64,000 bases of DNA from assembly GCF_000384115.1 (NCBI RefSeq), contig NZ_KB913029.1, positions 5,059,057 to 5,123,056 on the forward strand. The letters run 5' to 3'. Position 1 is the first letter of the stretch; each line of letters opens with the position of its first letter. A program made the translations under genes and the position numbers. Source of the DNA: Sporichthya polymorpha DSM 43042. GTDB lineage: Bacteria > Actinomycetota > Actinomycetes > Sporichthyales > Sporichthyaceae. The notes under the pieces are model-generated. The model had not been told where the DNA came from, did no database searches, and was given only the letters and a program-made list of their open reading frames with translations. Below are positions 25,401 to 33,680 of this stretch, piece by piece.

Positions 25401-25808
25401 CTGCCGCTGGCGCCGGCCCGCTCGGGCGACGCCCTGGTCGCCGGGGTGCGGTTCAGGGCCTGGTCGCCGCCGTCGGCGCTGCACCCGACGATCGATGTCC
25501 AGTCGCCGCTGGTCTTCGACGTCGTCGACCTGTGGAACGCCCGTGCCGTGGGCGGGTGCACGTACCACGTGACCCATCCGGGTGGCCGGGCATACACGAC
25601 GTTCCCGGTCAATGCGGGCGAGGCGGAGGCCCGCCGCGGGGCACGGTTCGTCCCCGAGGGCCACACACCGGGCCCGGTGGACGTGGAGGCATGGCAATCT
25701 GTGGCCATGCATCCGTCGCCGGCCACGTCGCTGATCGCGGGTACCGCGGCCGACGCCGGCGAGTACCCGCGCACGCTCGACCTGCGCCGGACCCGCCCCC
25801 GACGGTGA
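22416..25808 (+). CDS. Transglutaminase-like protein fused to DUF2126 (amidoligase cassette)
   Basis: The 1130-residue protein has a beta-rich bacterial transglutaminase N-region (HRTIYRFDRPTDIGPH), then a transglutaminase core with Cys186 (GSCRDSAW), His235 (DLHAWAEVY) and Asp251 (GLDATSG). A long DUF2126 domain follows from about residue 330, with MGGEPTFVAADDMDSPQW and a Pro-rich linker around 560-600. GTG at 22416 is chosen because GGAGGA precedes it at 4-5 nt. DUF2126 proteins are predicted members of the amidoligase-linked peptide-modification operons. The gene overlaps the next by 4 bp (GTGA). The substrate is unknown. Confidence 0.88.
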   Translation: MSIRVAVEHRTIYRFDRPTDIGPHLVRLRPAPHCRTPILGYSLKVAPEPHFVNWQQDVYGNHAARLVFPEPARELSITVDLIADLAVINPFDFFVDCDARQFPFEYPRGLADDLEPYLRPVGHNSPGSPLAEWLDRFDAGAAKGTPIVDFLVEVNRRVAGDVAYSIRLEEGVLTPDETLTRALGSCRDSAWLLVAILRELGLAARFVSGYLVQLVPDDPSNLPTGASATDFTDLHAWAEVYIPGAGWIGLDATSGLLAGEGHIPLVGTPRPEQAAAITGTTGPCETTLEFANTVRRLYEDPRVTKPYSQQQIERIHALGAEVDARLVAGDVRLTMGGEPTFVAADDMDSPQWRIAADGPEKRAFAVALADRLKAHYAPRGVVLHGQGKWYPGEPLPRWQIGIVWRSDNAALWANPDLLDDPWSEPVVDPGSPAARAAVTALTEAIAAGLGVPADCVRHLYEDPIDRLAAEARLPAGAPPEHGAAAQSAWPADAERRHALIAELDAERGDPVACAIPLNRTEDGTGWTTTQWRTRRGEVFLRPGTSPAGLRLPLDAIAWTPPPVTFDRSRFAPAPPMPRYAEPPPKPEPTDPEPTSPAATVLPVEGAPTTALCVEERGGHVFVFLPPLPDAADTVALLAVVEAGATATGTKVVLEGYAPAGDDRLRSLTVTPDPGVIEVNVHPAASWTELAEINATLDSAARAVGLATETFGLDGTHTGTGGGGHLTLGGPTAADSPLLRRPDLLASMVTYWQHHPGLTYLFSGRFVGPTSQAPRVDEGRAENLYELEIAFAELARLAADGDVRPWHVDRALRHLLTDIAGNTHRSEFCIDKLFSPDSDRGRLGLLELRGFEMPPHPDMALVQALLVRALVARFWDAPYSGPLVRWGTRLHDSFLLPEFALADVADVVADLNTHGIAFSPAWLDPFAEFRFPRLGAVDVAGVHLELRLAIEPWHVLGEEVTGSGTARYVDSSVERVQVKITGAVPGRHAVTCNGVPLPLAPARSGDALVAGVRFRAWSPPSALHPTIDVQSPLVFDVVDLWNARAVGGCTYHVTHPGGRAYTTFPVNAGEAEARRGARFVPEGHTPGPVDVEAWQSVAMHPSPATSLIAGTAADAGEYPRTLDLRRTRPRR

Positions 25809-28387
25809 CCGCGGGGAGCGAGTCCCGGACCGACGCGTCCGGGATGGTGCACGCCTACGCCGCCCGCCGGTCCGGGAACCGGACCGAGCGCGCGCGGTGG
25901 GACGAGATGGTCGGCTTCCACGGCCGGGTCCGCCGCGGCTGGCGCGAGCTGTCCGCGGTCGCGGAGAGCCTGGGGCCCTCCGGCCTGGCCGCCGCCGCGG
26001 CCGAGGCGCACCGCCTCCTGGAGGAGGACGGCGTCACCTACCGGCCGCTCGGCGCGCCGGAGGAGCAGACGTGGGTGCTCGACCCGCTGCCCGTCTTCGT
26101 CGACGAGGCCGAGTGGGCGATGCTCGAGCCCGGCCTGATCCAGCGGGCGAACCTGCTTGAGACCCTGCTCCACGACCTGTACGGACCGCGCAACACCCTG
26201 CGGTCGGGCGTCCTGCCGAACGAACTCGTCCACGCCCACCCTGGCTTCCTGCGGGTCTGGGACGGCGTCGCGACCGGGACGGCCCGCCAGCTGTTCCTCG
26301 CCGCCGCCGACCTGGCCCGGGCCGCCGACGGGACCTGGTGCGTCCTCGCCGACCGCGTCCAGGCCCCCTCCGGTGCCGGGTACGCGATGGCGAACCGGCG
26401 CGTGGTGTCCCGCGTCCTGCCCGGCCTGCACCGCGAGGCCGAGATCCACCGCCTCGGCCCGTTCTTCCACGCGATGCGGATCGGCCTCGAACAGGTCGCG
26501 CCGCCCACCGCCGAGGCGCCCCGCGCCGTGCTCCTGACCCCCGGCGCCGGCAGCGAGACCGCGTTCGAGCAGGCCTACCTCTCGACGCTGCTCGGTTACC
26601 CGCTCGTGCGCGGCGAGGACCTGGTCGTCGCCGACGGCCGGGTCTGGCAGCAGACCCTCGGCCGCCTGGAGCAGGTCGACGTCATCCTGCGCCGTGTCGA
26701 CTCCTGGTACTGCGACCCGCTCGACCTGCGCCCGGACTCCGAACTCGGCGTGCCCGGGCTGGTCGAGGCCGCACGCGCCGGCTCGGTGTCGCTCGTGAAC
26801 GGTCTCGGCTGCGGCGTGCTGGAGAACCCCGGCCTGCTGCCGTTCCTGCCCGCTCTGTGCCAGACGCTGCTCGACGAGCCGCTGCGGCTGAAGTCCGTGC
26901 CGACCTGGTGGTGCGGCGACGAGGCGGGGCTCGCCAAGGTCCGCGCCTCGCTGCCGGAGATGGTGATCAAGCCCCTCGCACGCGGCATCAGCCGCACCCG
27001 CGTCCACGGCTGGGAACTGACGGCTCAACAGCGCGAGGACCTGCTGCGCCGGATCGAGTCCGAGCCCTACGCCTGGGTCGGGCAGGAGTCGCTGCCCTGC
27101 TCGACCGCGCCGAGCATCATCGCCGACGACCTGTTCCCCCAGGACCTGACGCTGCGGACCTTCGCGGTCGCGTCGGGCGCGAGCTTCCAGGTGATGACCG
27201 GCGGCCTTGGGCAGGTCCGCACCTCGCCCGCCCTGACGGATCGTCAGGTTCTCACCACCAAGGACGTCTGGATCCGCAACACCCGCGGCGCGCCGACGAT
27301 CGAGCCCTGGGTCCGCGAGGCGACTCCGTCCCAGGTGCTCCCGCTCACGATCACGCCGCGCGTCACCGAGGACATGTTCTGGCTCGGCCGCTACGCCGAG
27401 CGGGCCGAGGACACCGCCCGCCTGGTCCGCGCGGTCAACGACCGCTGGGCGGACTTCCACCACTCCCCCGAGCGGACCGGCGCCGCCGCGCTCGCCGTGC
27501 TGCTCGAGACGCTGACCCGCGTCACCGCGACCACGCCGGGCTTCCTCGGCGTCGACGCCGACACCCGGTTCGCGGGCCGGGCCGGAGAACTGCTCTCGCT
27601 CGTCCTCGACGAGGAGCGCGAGGGCACGCTCGCGTTCGCGGTGCGCCGCCTCACCGAGGTCTCCGGCGACGTCCGCGAGCAGCTCTCGACCGACACCTGG
27701 CTCGTCCTCGGCGGCCTGGAGCGCGAGCTCGACCAACTGCGCCGGACGCTGCGCGGGCGGCAGGTCCTGACCCCGGACGTCCCGACCGCGATCGCCCGTG
27801 TGCTGGAAGGCCTGCTCGCCCTCTCCGGCCTGATCGCCGAGAGCCTGGTCCGCGACGCCGGCTGGCGGTTCTGCGAGATCGGACGCCGGGTCGAGCGGGC
27901 CCTGCACGTCACCGCGCTGCTCGAGGCGGCCGTCACCGCCCGACGGGCGCCGCAGACCGACAGCCTCGTCCTCGAATCGGTGCTCATCGCGGCGGAGAGC
28001 ATCATCACCTACCGTCGTCGGTACCAGGCTCGCGCCGGCGTCGGGACGATGCTCGACCTCCTCCTCGCCGATCGGGAGAACCCGCGCGCCGTGGCGTACC
28101 AGCTCGACCGGCTCGGCGAGGCGCTCGAGCGGATCCCGGCCGAGTCCGAGCGCATCTCGCCGGTGCGCGACGCCCTCGCCGAGATCCGGGCGATCATCCG
28201 CAACGCCGACACCGTCGCCCTCGCGCGGGCGGAGGAGGACGGGACGCGGCCGGGGTTGCGCGACCTGCTCTCCCACCTCAACAAGCTGCTCTCGACCCTG
28301 GCCGTCGACGTCGAGCGCATCTTCTTCGTCCAGCCGGCGCCGCAGCGTCCGCTCGACGTCACCGTCTCGACGTGGGAGGCCTGGTGA
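25805..28387 (+). CDS. Circularly permuted ATP-grasp fused to alpha-E domain
   Basis: The 860-residue protein joins two parts often encoded separately. Residues ~20-510 are a circularly permuted ATP-grasp type 2 ligase (YRPLGAPEEQTWVLDPLPVF; LLTPGAGSETAFEQAYL; KPLARGISRTRVHGWEL). Residues ~520-860 are an alpha-E helical domain (TEDMFWLGRYAERAEDTARL). The ATP-grasp half would form an amide bond on an acyl-phosphate intermediate; the alpha-E role is unknown. It overlaps both neighbours by 4 bp (GTGA), so the three proteins are made in a fixed ratio. The fusion supports direct contact of the two domains in the pathway. Confidence 0.88.
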   Translation: MTAGSESRTDASGMVHAYAARRSGNRTERARWDEMVGFHGRVRRGWRELSAVAESLGPSGLAAAAAEAHRLLEEDGVTYRPLGAPEEQTWVLDPLPVFVDEAEWAMLEPGLIQRANLLETLLHDLYGPRNTLRSGVLPNELVHAHPGFLRVWDGVATGTARQLFLAAADLARAADGTWCVLADRVQAPSGAGYAMANRRVVSRVLPGLHREAEIHRLGPFFHAMRIGLEQVAPPTAEAPRAVLLTPGAGSETAFEQAYLSTLLGYPLVRGEDLVVADGRVWQQTLGRLEQVDVILRRVDSWYCDPLDLRPDSELGVPGLVEAARAGSVSLVNGLGCGVLENPGLLPFLPALCQTLLDEPLRLKSVPTWWCGDEAGLAKVRASLPEMVIKPLARGISRTRVHGWELTAQQREDLLRRIESEPYAWVGQESLPCSTAPSIIADDLFPQDLTLRTFAVASGASFQVMTGGLGQVRTSPALTDRQVLTTKDVWIRNTRGAPTIEPWVREATPSQVLPLTITPRVTEDMFWLGRYAERAEDTARLVRAVNDRWADFHHSPERTGAAALAVLLETLTRVTATTPGFLGVDADTRFAGRAGELLSLVLDEEREGTLAFAVRRLTEVSGDVREQLSTDTWLVLGGLERELDQLRRTLRGRQVLTPDVPTAIARVLEGLLALSGLIAESLVRDAGWRFCEIGRRVERALHVTALLEAAVTARRAPQTDSLVLESVLIAAESIITYRRRYQARAGVGTMLDLLLADRENPRAVAYQLDRLGEALERIPAESERISPVRDALAEIRAIIRNADTVALARAEEDGTRPGLRDLLSHLNKLLSTLAVDVERIFFVQPAPQRPLDVTVSTWEAW

Positions 28388-29355
28388 CGACCACGACTCT
28401 GGCCACGGAGATCCCGGCCCACGCGAAGGTGTGGCGACTGGTGCACCGCACCGAGTACGTCTACGACGACGACGTCGACACCTCCTACGGACGCGGCCAT
28501 CTGATTCCCCGTCATGGCGACGGCCAGCACCGCATCGCCGCCGAGGTCGAGGTCGACCCGGAGCCGGCGGACCTGCGCGAGCACACCGACTACTTCGGCA
28601 ATCGCTCGACCTACTTCGCGGTGCGCACGCCTCACCGGAAGCTGACGGTGACGGCGACCAGCGTCGTCGCCGTCCACCGGGGAAGCGCCCGGCGCGACGC
28701 GCTCCGCGGGCTGCGAGCCAAGGACGTCCACGACCGTCTCGCCGACCGCAGCGACCTGACGCCGGACCTCAACGCCGCGCGGCAGTACCTGCTCCCGTCG
28801 CCGATGGTCGGACGCGCCGACCAGGTCGCCTCGTTCGCGCGCGACCTGATGCGGCCCGCACGCAGCCTCGACGAGGTGGTCGCGGACCTGCTCGACCGCA
28901 TCCGCGACGGCTTCGCCTACGTCACCGGGGCGACGACGGTGACCACGACGCTCCCCGAACTGCTCGCGACCCGGGAGGGCGTCTGCCAGGACTTCGCGCA
29001 CCTTGCGGTCGCGAGCCTGCGCGCCGTCGGGCTGGCCGCCCGGTACGTCTCCGGCTACCTGGAGACTCAGCCCCCGCCCGGCAAGCCGCGGCTGATCGGC
29101 GCCGACGCCTCCCACGCCTGGGCGTCGGTGTTCGCCCCCGGCATGGGCTGGATCGACTTCGACCCGACCAACCACAAGTTCGTCGACGACACCTACATCG
29201 TCACGGCCATCGGGCGGGACTACTCCGACGTCCCGCCGCTCAAGGGCGTCATCTTCACCGAGAGCACCAAGAACACCCTCACGGTCTCGGTGGACATGGC
29301 CCCGCTCACGGCGGAGATCCCCGACGCGGGATCCCGCGATCCCGGGAGCGCGTGA
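28384..29355 (+). CDS. Second transglutaminase-like peptidase/ligase of the cassette
   Basis: The 323-residue protein has the bacterial transglutaminase N-domain (WRLVHRTEYVYDDDVDTSYG) and a core with Cys201 (EGVCQDFAHLAVASLRAVGL), His244 (DASHAWASVFAPG) and Asp260 (IDFDPTNHKF). Such proteins can be peptidases or acyl transferases. It starts at GTG overlapping the ATP-grasp/alpha-E gene by 4 bp. Two transglutaminase-type enzymes flanking an ATP-grasp ligase is the layout of the predicted peptide-tag or peptide-synthesis operons. It has no signal peptide, so action in the cytoplasm is likely. Confidence 0.88.
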   Translation: MTTTTLATEIPAHAKVWRLVHRTEYVYDDDVDTSYGRGHLIPRHGDGQHRIAAEVEVDPEPADLREHTDYFGNRSTYFAVRTPHRKLTVTATSVVAVHRGSARRDALRGLRAKDVHDRLADRSDLTPDLNAARQYLLPSPMVGRADQVASFARDLMRPARSLDEVVADLLDRIRDGFAYVTGATTVTTTLPELLATREGVCQDFAHLAVASLRAVGLAARYVSGYLETQPPPGKPRLIGADASHAWASVFAPGMGWIDFDPTNHKFVDDTYIVTAIGRDYSDVPPLKGVIFTESTKNTLTVSVDMAPLTAEIPDAGSRDPGSA

Positions 29356-29399
29356 CCACGGAGCGCTTGACCAGCGGTTTTGCGGGGTAGCGTCGCGAC

Positions 29400-30407
29400 G
29401 TGCGCTCCTTCTCCTGCCCGAAGTGCGGGCACCTGCTGTTCTTCGAGAACAGCCTCTGCCTGAACTGCGAGTCCGAGGTCGGGTTCGACCGGGCCGCGGC
29501 CGAGTTCGTCCTCGCGCCGCCCGCGACGCGGTGCGCCAACGCCGTCCTGGCCGAGTGCAACTGGATCGCACCCGACGGCGGGCTCTGCGACTGCTGCGAC
29601 CTGACCCGCACCCGCCCCAGCGACGACGACACCGAGGGCATGGCCGCGTTCGCCCGCGCCGAGGCGGCCAAGCGCCGGCTGCTCTACCAGCTCGACGACC
29701 TCGGCCTCGGTGTCGAGGCCACGCCGGACTGCCCGGGCCTGGAGTTCGACCTGCTGTCCTCGGTCGACGAACCGGTGACCACCGGGCACGCGGACGGCGT
29801 CATCACCCTCGATCTCGCCGAGGGCGACGACGGGCACCGCGAGACCATGCGCGTCCGCCTCGACGAGCCGTACCGGACCCTGCTCGGCCACTTCCGTCAC
29901 GAGGTCGGGCACTACTACTGGATGCGTCTCGTCGACGGGGGTCCCGCGCTGCCGGCGACCCGCAAGCTCTTCGGCGACGAGCGGGCCGACTACGCCGAGG
30001 CCCTCGCGGCGCACTACTCCTCCGACCCGGAGCCGGGGTGGGACCAGACCCACGTCTCGATCTACGCCACCGCCCACCCGTGGGAGGACTGGGCCGAGAC
30101 GTTCGCCCACTACCTGCACATCCGCGACGCCCTACAGACGGCCTCCGCGTTCGGCATCGTCGTCGCGGGCCCGGAGGTCGAGGTCCCGCCGGACCCCGAC
30201 GCCCCGCTGGCGTCGGTCCCGATCGAGACCGACGACTTCGACGACCTGGTGAACTCCTGGCTCCCGCTGACCTACGCGCTCAACGCCGTCAACCGGAGCA
30301 TGGGCAAGAAGGACCTCTACCCGTTCGTGCTCTCCCCCGCGGTGCTCGACAAGCTCCGCTTCGTGCACACGTTGGTCACGCGCAAGCCGCCTGCACGTCC
30401 GCAATGA
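29400..30407 (+). CDS. Zinc-ribbon protein with HEVGH metallopeptidase domain
   Basis: The 335-residue protein starts with a zinc ribbon (C6, C9, C20, C23) and continues with a putative zinc-binding metallopeptidase domain. HEVGH (H167, E168, H171) is the active-site helix and WEDWAETFAHYLHIRD supplies a downstream Glu/His region. This matches the family annotated as putative zinc-binding metallopeptidase (Peptidase_Mx type). It starts 45 bp after the second transglutaminase and is likely the last gene of the cassette. It would suit removal or trimming of the peptide that the ligases make. Its last 32 bp overlap the convergent VOC gene. Confidence 0.8.
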   Translation: MRSFSCPKCGHLLFFENSLCLNCESEVGFDRAAAEFVLAPPATRCANAVLAECNWIAPDGGLCDCCDLTRTRPSDDDTEGMAAFARAEAAKRRLLYQLDDLGLGVEATPDCPGLEFDLLSSVDEPVTTGHADGVITLDLAEGDDGHRETMRVRLDEPYRTLLGHFRHEVGHYYWMRLVDGGPALPATRKLFGDERADYAEALAAHYSSDPEPGWDQTHVSIYATAHPWEDWAETFAHYLHIRDALQTASAFGIVVAGPEVEVPPDPDAPLASVPIETDDFDDLVNSWLPLTYALNAVNRSMGKKDLYPFVLSPAVLDKLRFVHTLVTRKPPARPQ

Positions 30408-30843
30408 CGATCTTCTCGGGCTTGTTGATCGCCTCGAACGCGATCTGGGCCTTGGGCCCGTTGAGCAGCTCGAGCACCGGCAGCGGGACGACCTGCCAGG
30501 ACAGCCCGAACTTGTCCTTCAGCCACCCGCAGTAGCTCGGCTCGCCGCCCGCCACGAGCGCGTCGAAGTAGTGGTCGACCTCGGCCTGGTCGGCGCAGAA
30601 GATCTGGAACGAGACCGCCTCGCTGAACGTGAACATCGGGCCCCCGTTGAGCCCGGTGAACGGCTGGCCGTTGAGCGTGAACTCGACGACCATCTCGGCG
30701 CCCGCCTCGTTGCTGGGCGTGCCGCCGTCGGGCGCGAGACCGACCTCGCCCATCTTCGAGTTCGGGAAGACCGACGTGTAGAACTCCGCGGCCTCCCGGG
30801 CGTTCCCGTCGAACCACAGGCACGGGGTGATCGGCTTGTTCAT
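30376..30843 (-). CDS. VOC-family (PhnB/3-demethylubiquinone-like) protein
   Basis: The 155-residue protein is a VOC-fold protein of the PhnB type: ITPCLWFDGNAREAAEFYTSVF at the start, FTLNGQPFTGLNGGPMFTFS in the middle and YCGWLKDKFGLSWQVVP near the end. ATG at 30843 has GGAGGAGA at good spacing. The family contains metal-dependent enzymes and non-enzymatic binders, so the reaction is not known. The 3' end overlaps the convergent metallopeptidase gene by 32 bp. Confidence 0.85.
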   Translation of the reverse strand: MNKPITPCLWFDGNAREAAEFYTSVFPNSKMGEVGLAPDGGTPSNEAGAEMVVEFTLNGQPFTGLNGGPMFTFSEAVSFQIFCADQAEVDHYFDALVAGGEPSYCGWLKDKFGLSWQVVPLPVLELLNGPKAQIAFEAINKPEKIVIADVQAACA

Positions 30844-30919
30844 TGCTGTCTCCTCCGGGGTGTGTGTCGCTCTCGTACCCCTGGTGACGACCGCGGACCC
30901 CAAAACTCATCGCTCTGCA

Positions 30920-30983
30920 CCACGAAAGCGCACATCCGTACGCCGAATCCGAGGAAAACGCGTACGGATCTGCGCTTTCGTGG
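30920..30983. terminator. 22-bp near-perfect hairpin downstream of the NUDIX gene
   Basis: CCACGAAAGCGCA plus ATCCGTACG (30920-30942) pairs with 30961-30983 with a single C-C mismatch and an 18-nt loop. It begins 7 nt after the NUDIX stop (reading the minus strand) and lies upstream of the VOC gene. The CGAAAGCGCA stretch recurs in the hairpin at 55374. It can act as a factor-assisted terminator, although no T-run follows. Confidence 0.6.
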
Positions 30984-30989
30984 GAGGAG

Positions 30990-31655
30990 TTACTCGAAGA
31001 GCGCGGGGAGAGTGGGGTCGGCGCGGTGGGCGAAGATCGCCTCGATGACGCGGTCCGGGGTGCGGCGGTGGGACAGCGGCGGGAGCTGGTCGCGGGTGTA
31101 GAACCCGACGCCGTCGGTCTCGTGGTCGCCGCCGGCTTCGCCGCCGATGACGTCGCCGCCGAAGACGATCTTGTAGGCGCTGAACGGCGAGCCCGGGTCG
31201 TGGGCGTCGAAGACGCCGATCAGGTGGGTGAGCCGGCAGTGAAACCCGGACTCCTCGCGGACCTCGCGCTCGGCCGAGGAAGCCGGGGAGTCGCCGACGT
31301 CGGCCCAGCCGCCGGGCAACGACCAGCGGCCGTCGGCGACCTCGCGGACGAGCAGCAGCCGGTTCTCCTCGTCGAAGACGGCGGCGCGGACGTCGACCTT
31401 CGGCGTCACGTAGCCCTCGGTCGGGTGGTACATCTCGGGCAGCTCGACCTCGGGCCGGGCCCAGAGCTCGGCGAGCATCGCCTTCGAGATCGCGGCGAGC
31501 TCGGTGTAGCGCCGGGTCTCGTAGGGGTTCGAGGCGAACGTCGAGCCGATCCGCGCCATCGCGTCGAGCTTGCGCGCCCAGGCCAGCCACGGCGAGCCGG
31601 CCGGCACTCCCGGCGGCAGGTCCTCCGGCACCTCGGGCAGGTCCGCGGAACTCAC
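30990..31655 (-). CDS. NUDIX hydrolase
   Basis: The 221-residue protein has the Nudix box GGWADVGDSPASSAEREVREE around residues 110-130 with SGF following, inside a fold that cleaves nucleoside diphosphate-linked compounds. An N-terminal helical region of about 85 residues (LDAMARIGSTFASNPYETRRYTEL) precedes it, as in NUDIX proteins with an N-terminal hydrolase domain. GTG at 31655 overlaps the RNase H/phosphatase stop by 4 bp, so the two are co-translated. The substrate is not evident. Confidence 0.85.
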   Translation of the reverse strand: MSSADLPEVPEDLPPGVPAGSPWLAWARKLDAMARIGSTFASNPYETRRYTELAAISKAMLAELWARPEVELPEMYHPTEGYVTPKVDVRAAVFDEENRLLLVREVADGRWSLPGGWADVGDSPASSAEREVREESGFHCRLTHLIGVFDAHDPGSPFSAYKIVFGGDVIGGEAGGDHETDGVGFYTRDQLPPLSHRRTPDRVIEAIFAHRADPTLPALFE

Positions 31656-32836
31656 GACCCGTCCACCCGCTTCCACTCGCCGAGGTGGGCGGTCTCGTTG
31701 TAGGCGTGGACGGCGGAATTGCCGTCGCCGTACCAGCGGACGGTGGACAGCGCCGCGGGGTCGAGCTGCAGGCGGTGGATCGTCGCGATCGGCGCGCCCA
31801 GCGCCTCACGGATCAGCATCTTGATCGAGCCGACGTGCGCCACGATCAACACGCCGCGCCCGGCGTGCGTGGCGAGGATCCGCTGCTGGGCCTCCGCCAC
31901 GCGGGCCGCGACCTGCAGCAGGCTCTCCCCGTTCGGTGGCGCGATCTCCGGGTTCGACAGCCACTGCGACAGCGCGTCCCCGGCCTGGGCCCGGGCCTCG
32001 GCGAAGGTCAGGCCGTCCCAGTCGCCGAAGTCGCATTCGCGGAACCCGTCGTCGACGATCACTTCGAGCCCGACCGCGTCCGCGACCGCCTGCGCGGTCT
32101 GCCGCGCCCGCAGCAGCGGCGAGGAGACGATGACGTCGATCCCGCCGTTCGCCGCGAGGTGGGTGGCCGCGGCCTTCGCCTGCTGCTGCCCGCGCTCGGA
32201 CAACGGCGGGTCGAACCGGATGCCGGAGAACCGCTTCTCGATGGTGTGCGGGGTCTCGCCGTGGCGGAGCAGGCGCAGGGTCGTGACGTGCCCGAGGTCC
32301 GTGGCCCAGCCGATGATCTTCGGGATCGGGCCGGTCTCGTCGAGCGCGACCTCCTTGGCCAGCGGCTGCGCGGACACGACGCGGATCTCACCGGTCCGCT
32401 CGCCGGGCGGCGGCTCGACGGCCGGGCCCGACCCGTCGAGGGCGAGGTTGGCGAGCCGGTCCGCGTGGGTGTTCTCGCCCCGCGGGATCCAGGTCCAGCG
32501 CACCTGCGCCTGCGCCGGGATCAGCGTCTTCGCCTTGCTCGCCAGCGGCTTGAGGTTCTCGTGCTTGACGCTCCACCGGCCGGCCATCTGCTCGATGACG
32601 AGCTTGGAGTCCATGCGGACCTCGACCTGTGCGGTCGGGTCGAGCTCGAAGGCCGCCTCCAGGGCCGCGATCAGGCCGGAGTACTCGGCGACGTTGTTCG
32701 TCGTGACCCCGAGCGTGGCCGCGCGCTCGGCGAGGACCTCACCGGTGTCGGCGTCGCGCACGACTGCGCCGTAGGACGCCGGACCAGGATTGCCGCGGGC
32801 CGCTCCATCGGCCTCGACCACGAGCCGACGCGTCAT
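31652..32836 (-). CDS. Bifunctional RNase HI / histidine phosphatase
   Basis: The 394-residue fusion has an N-terminal RNase H domain with acidic residues in EADGAARGNPGPASYG (D10), NNVAEYSGLIAAL (Glu), VRMDSKLVIEQ (Asp) and THADRLANLAL (Asp). The C-terminal histidine phosphatase has LRLLRHGETPHT and the partner motif HVGSIKMLIREAL. This is the actinobacterial RNase H/acid (CobC-like) phosphatase, known from mycobacterial Rv2228c. It removes RNA from RNA-DNA hybrids and dephosphorylates small molecules, possibly alpha-ribazole phosphate. Its start abuts the zinc-ribbon gene stop. Confidence 0.92.
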   Translation of the reverse strand: MTRRLVVEADGAARGNPGPASYGAVVRDADTGEVLAERAATLGVTTNNVAEYSGLIAALEAAFELDPTAQVEVRMDSKLVIEQMAGRWSVKHENLKPLASKAKTLIPAQAQVRWTWIPRGENTHADRLANLALDGSGPAVEPPPGERTGEIRVVSAQPLAKEVALDETGPIPKIIGWATDLGHVTTLRLLRHGETPHTIEKRFSGIRFDPPLSERGQQQAKAAATHLAANGGIDVIVSSPLLRARQTAQAVADAVGLEVIVDDGFRECDFGDWDGLTFAEARAQAGDALSQWLSNPEIAPPNGESLLQVAARVAEAQQRILATHAGRGVLIVAHVGSIKMLIREALGAPIATIHRLQLDPAALSTVRWYGDGNSAVHAYNETAHLGEWKRVDGS

Positions 32837-33610
32837 CTACAACCCCGAGTCCGCGACGCGGACGAGGATCCGCCGGCACTCCTCGCAGCGCACGACCTCG
32901 TCCTCGGGCGTGGCCCGGACCTTGTTCAGGTCGGTCGTGGAGAGTTCCATCCGGCAGCCCTCGCAGCGACCCCGGCGCAGCGCCGCCGCACCCAGCCCGT
33001 TCGAGGAGGCGCGGACCTTCTCGTAGAGCGCGACGAGCTCGCCGGGCAGACCACCGGCCAGCGTGGCCCGTTCTCCGCCGAGCTTCTCGGTCTCGGCGTC
33101 GATCTCGGCGGTCGCGGCCGCGAGCGCAGCCTCGGTGCGCTCCAGGTCGGCGGCGATCTGGTCCCGTTCGGCGGTCAGCTCGGCGATCCGGGCCTGGGCG
33201 GCCTCGCGGCGCTCCATGATCTCCAGCACCGCGTCCTCGAGGTCGCCCTGTCGCTTGGCCAGGCTCGCGATCTCGTGCTGGAGGATCTCGAGCTCCTTCG
33301 GCGAGGAGACCTGGCCGGCGTCGAGGCGCTTCTGGTCCCGGTCGGCCCGCTGGCGGACCTGGTCGACGTCGGCCTCGGCCTTCGTCTGCTCCCGCGCGAT
33401 GTCGGAGTCCTCGGTCTCGGCGGCGACGAGCAGGTCCCGGACCTGGTCGCGGCGCACCCCCAGCTCCGCGATCGTCGCGGTCTCGGGCAGGGTCCGACGC
33501 CGGTGGGCCAACTGGTCGATGCGGGTGTCGAGCGCCTGCAGGTCGAGCAGCCGCCACTGGTCTGCGAGCGCGACGTTCAGCGGATCCTCCTGAAGGGTGC
33601 GGTCTCCCAC
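32837..33610 (-). CDS. Coiled-coil protein with C-terminal C4 zinc ribbon
   Basis: The 257-residue protein is mostly a long coiled coil (residues ~20-190, rich in Arg, Glu, Ala and Leu heptads) followed by a zinc ribbon with two CxxC pairs (CEGCRMEL and CEECRRIL). Proteins of this type lie beside the RNase H/phosphatase and Nif3-like genes in many actinobacteria. They may act as nucleic-acid-binding adaptors; the role is unproven. It starts at GTG; a start slightly downstream, near LNVALADQW, is possible. Confidence 0.82.
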   Translation of the reverse strand: MGDRTLQEDPLNVALADQWRLLDLQALDTRIDQLAHRRRTLPETATIAELGVRRDQVRDLLVAAETEDSDIAREQTKAEADVDQVRQRADRDQKRLDAGQVSSPKELEILQHEIASLAKRQGDLEDAVLEIMERREAAQARIAELTAERDQIAADLERTEAALAAATAEIDAETEKLGGERATLAGGLPGELVALYEKVRASSNGLGAAALRRGRCEGCRMELSTTDLNKVRATPEDEVVRCEECRRILVRVADSGL

Positions 33611-33680
33611 CGTATCCCCGCCCGGCCCGCCGGAACCGGAGCCTGGCCTGGAAGGGGGCGGCCGGGGGTCTCGGCCGGGG

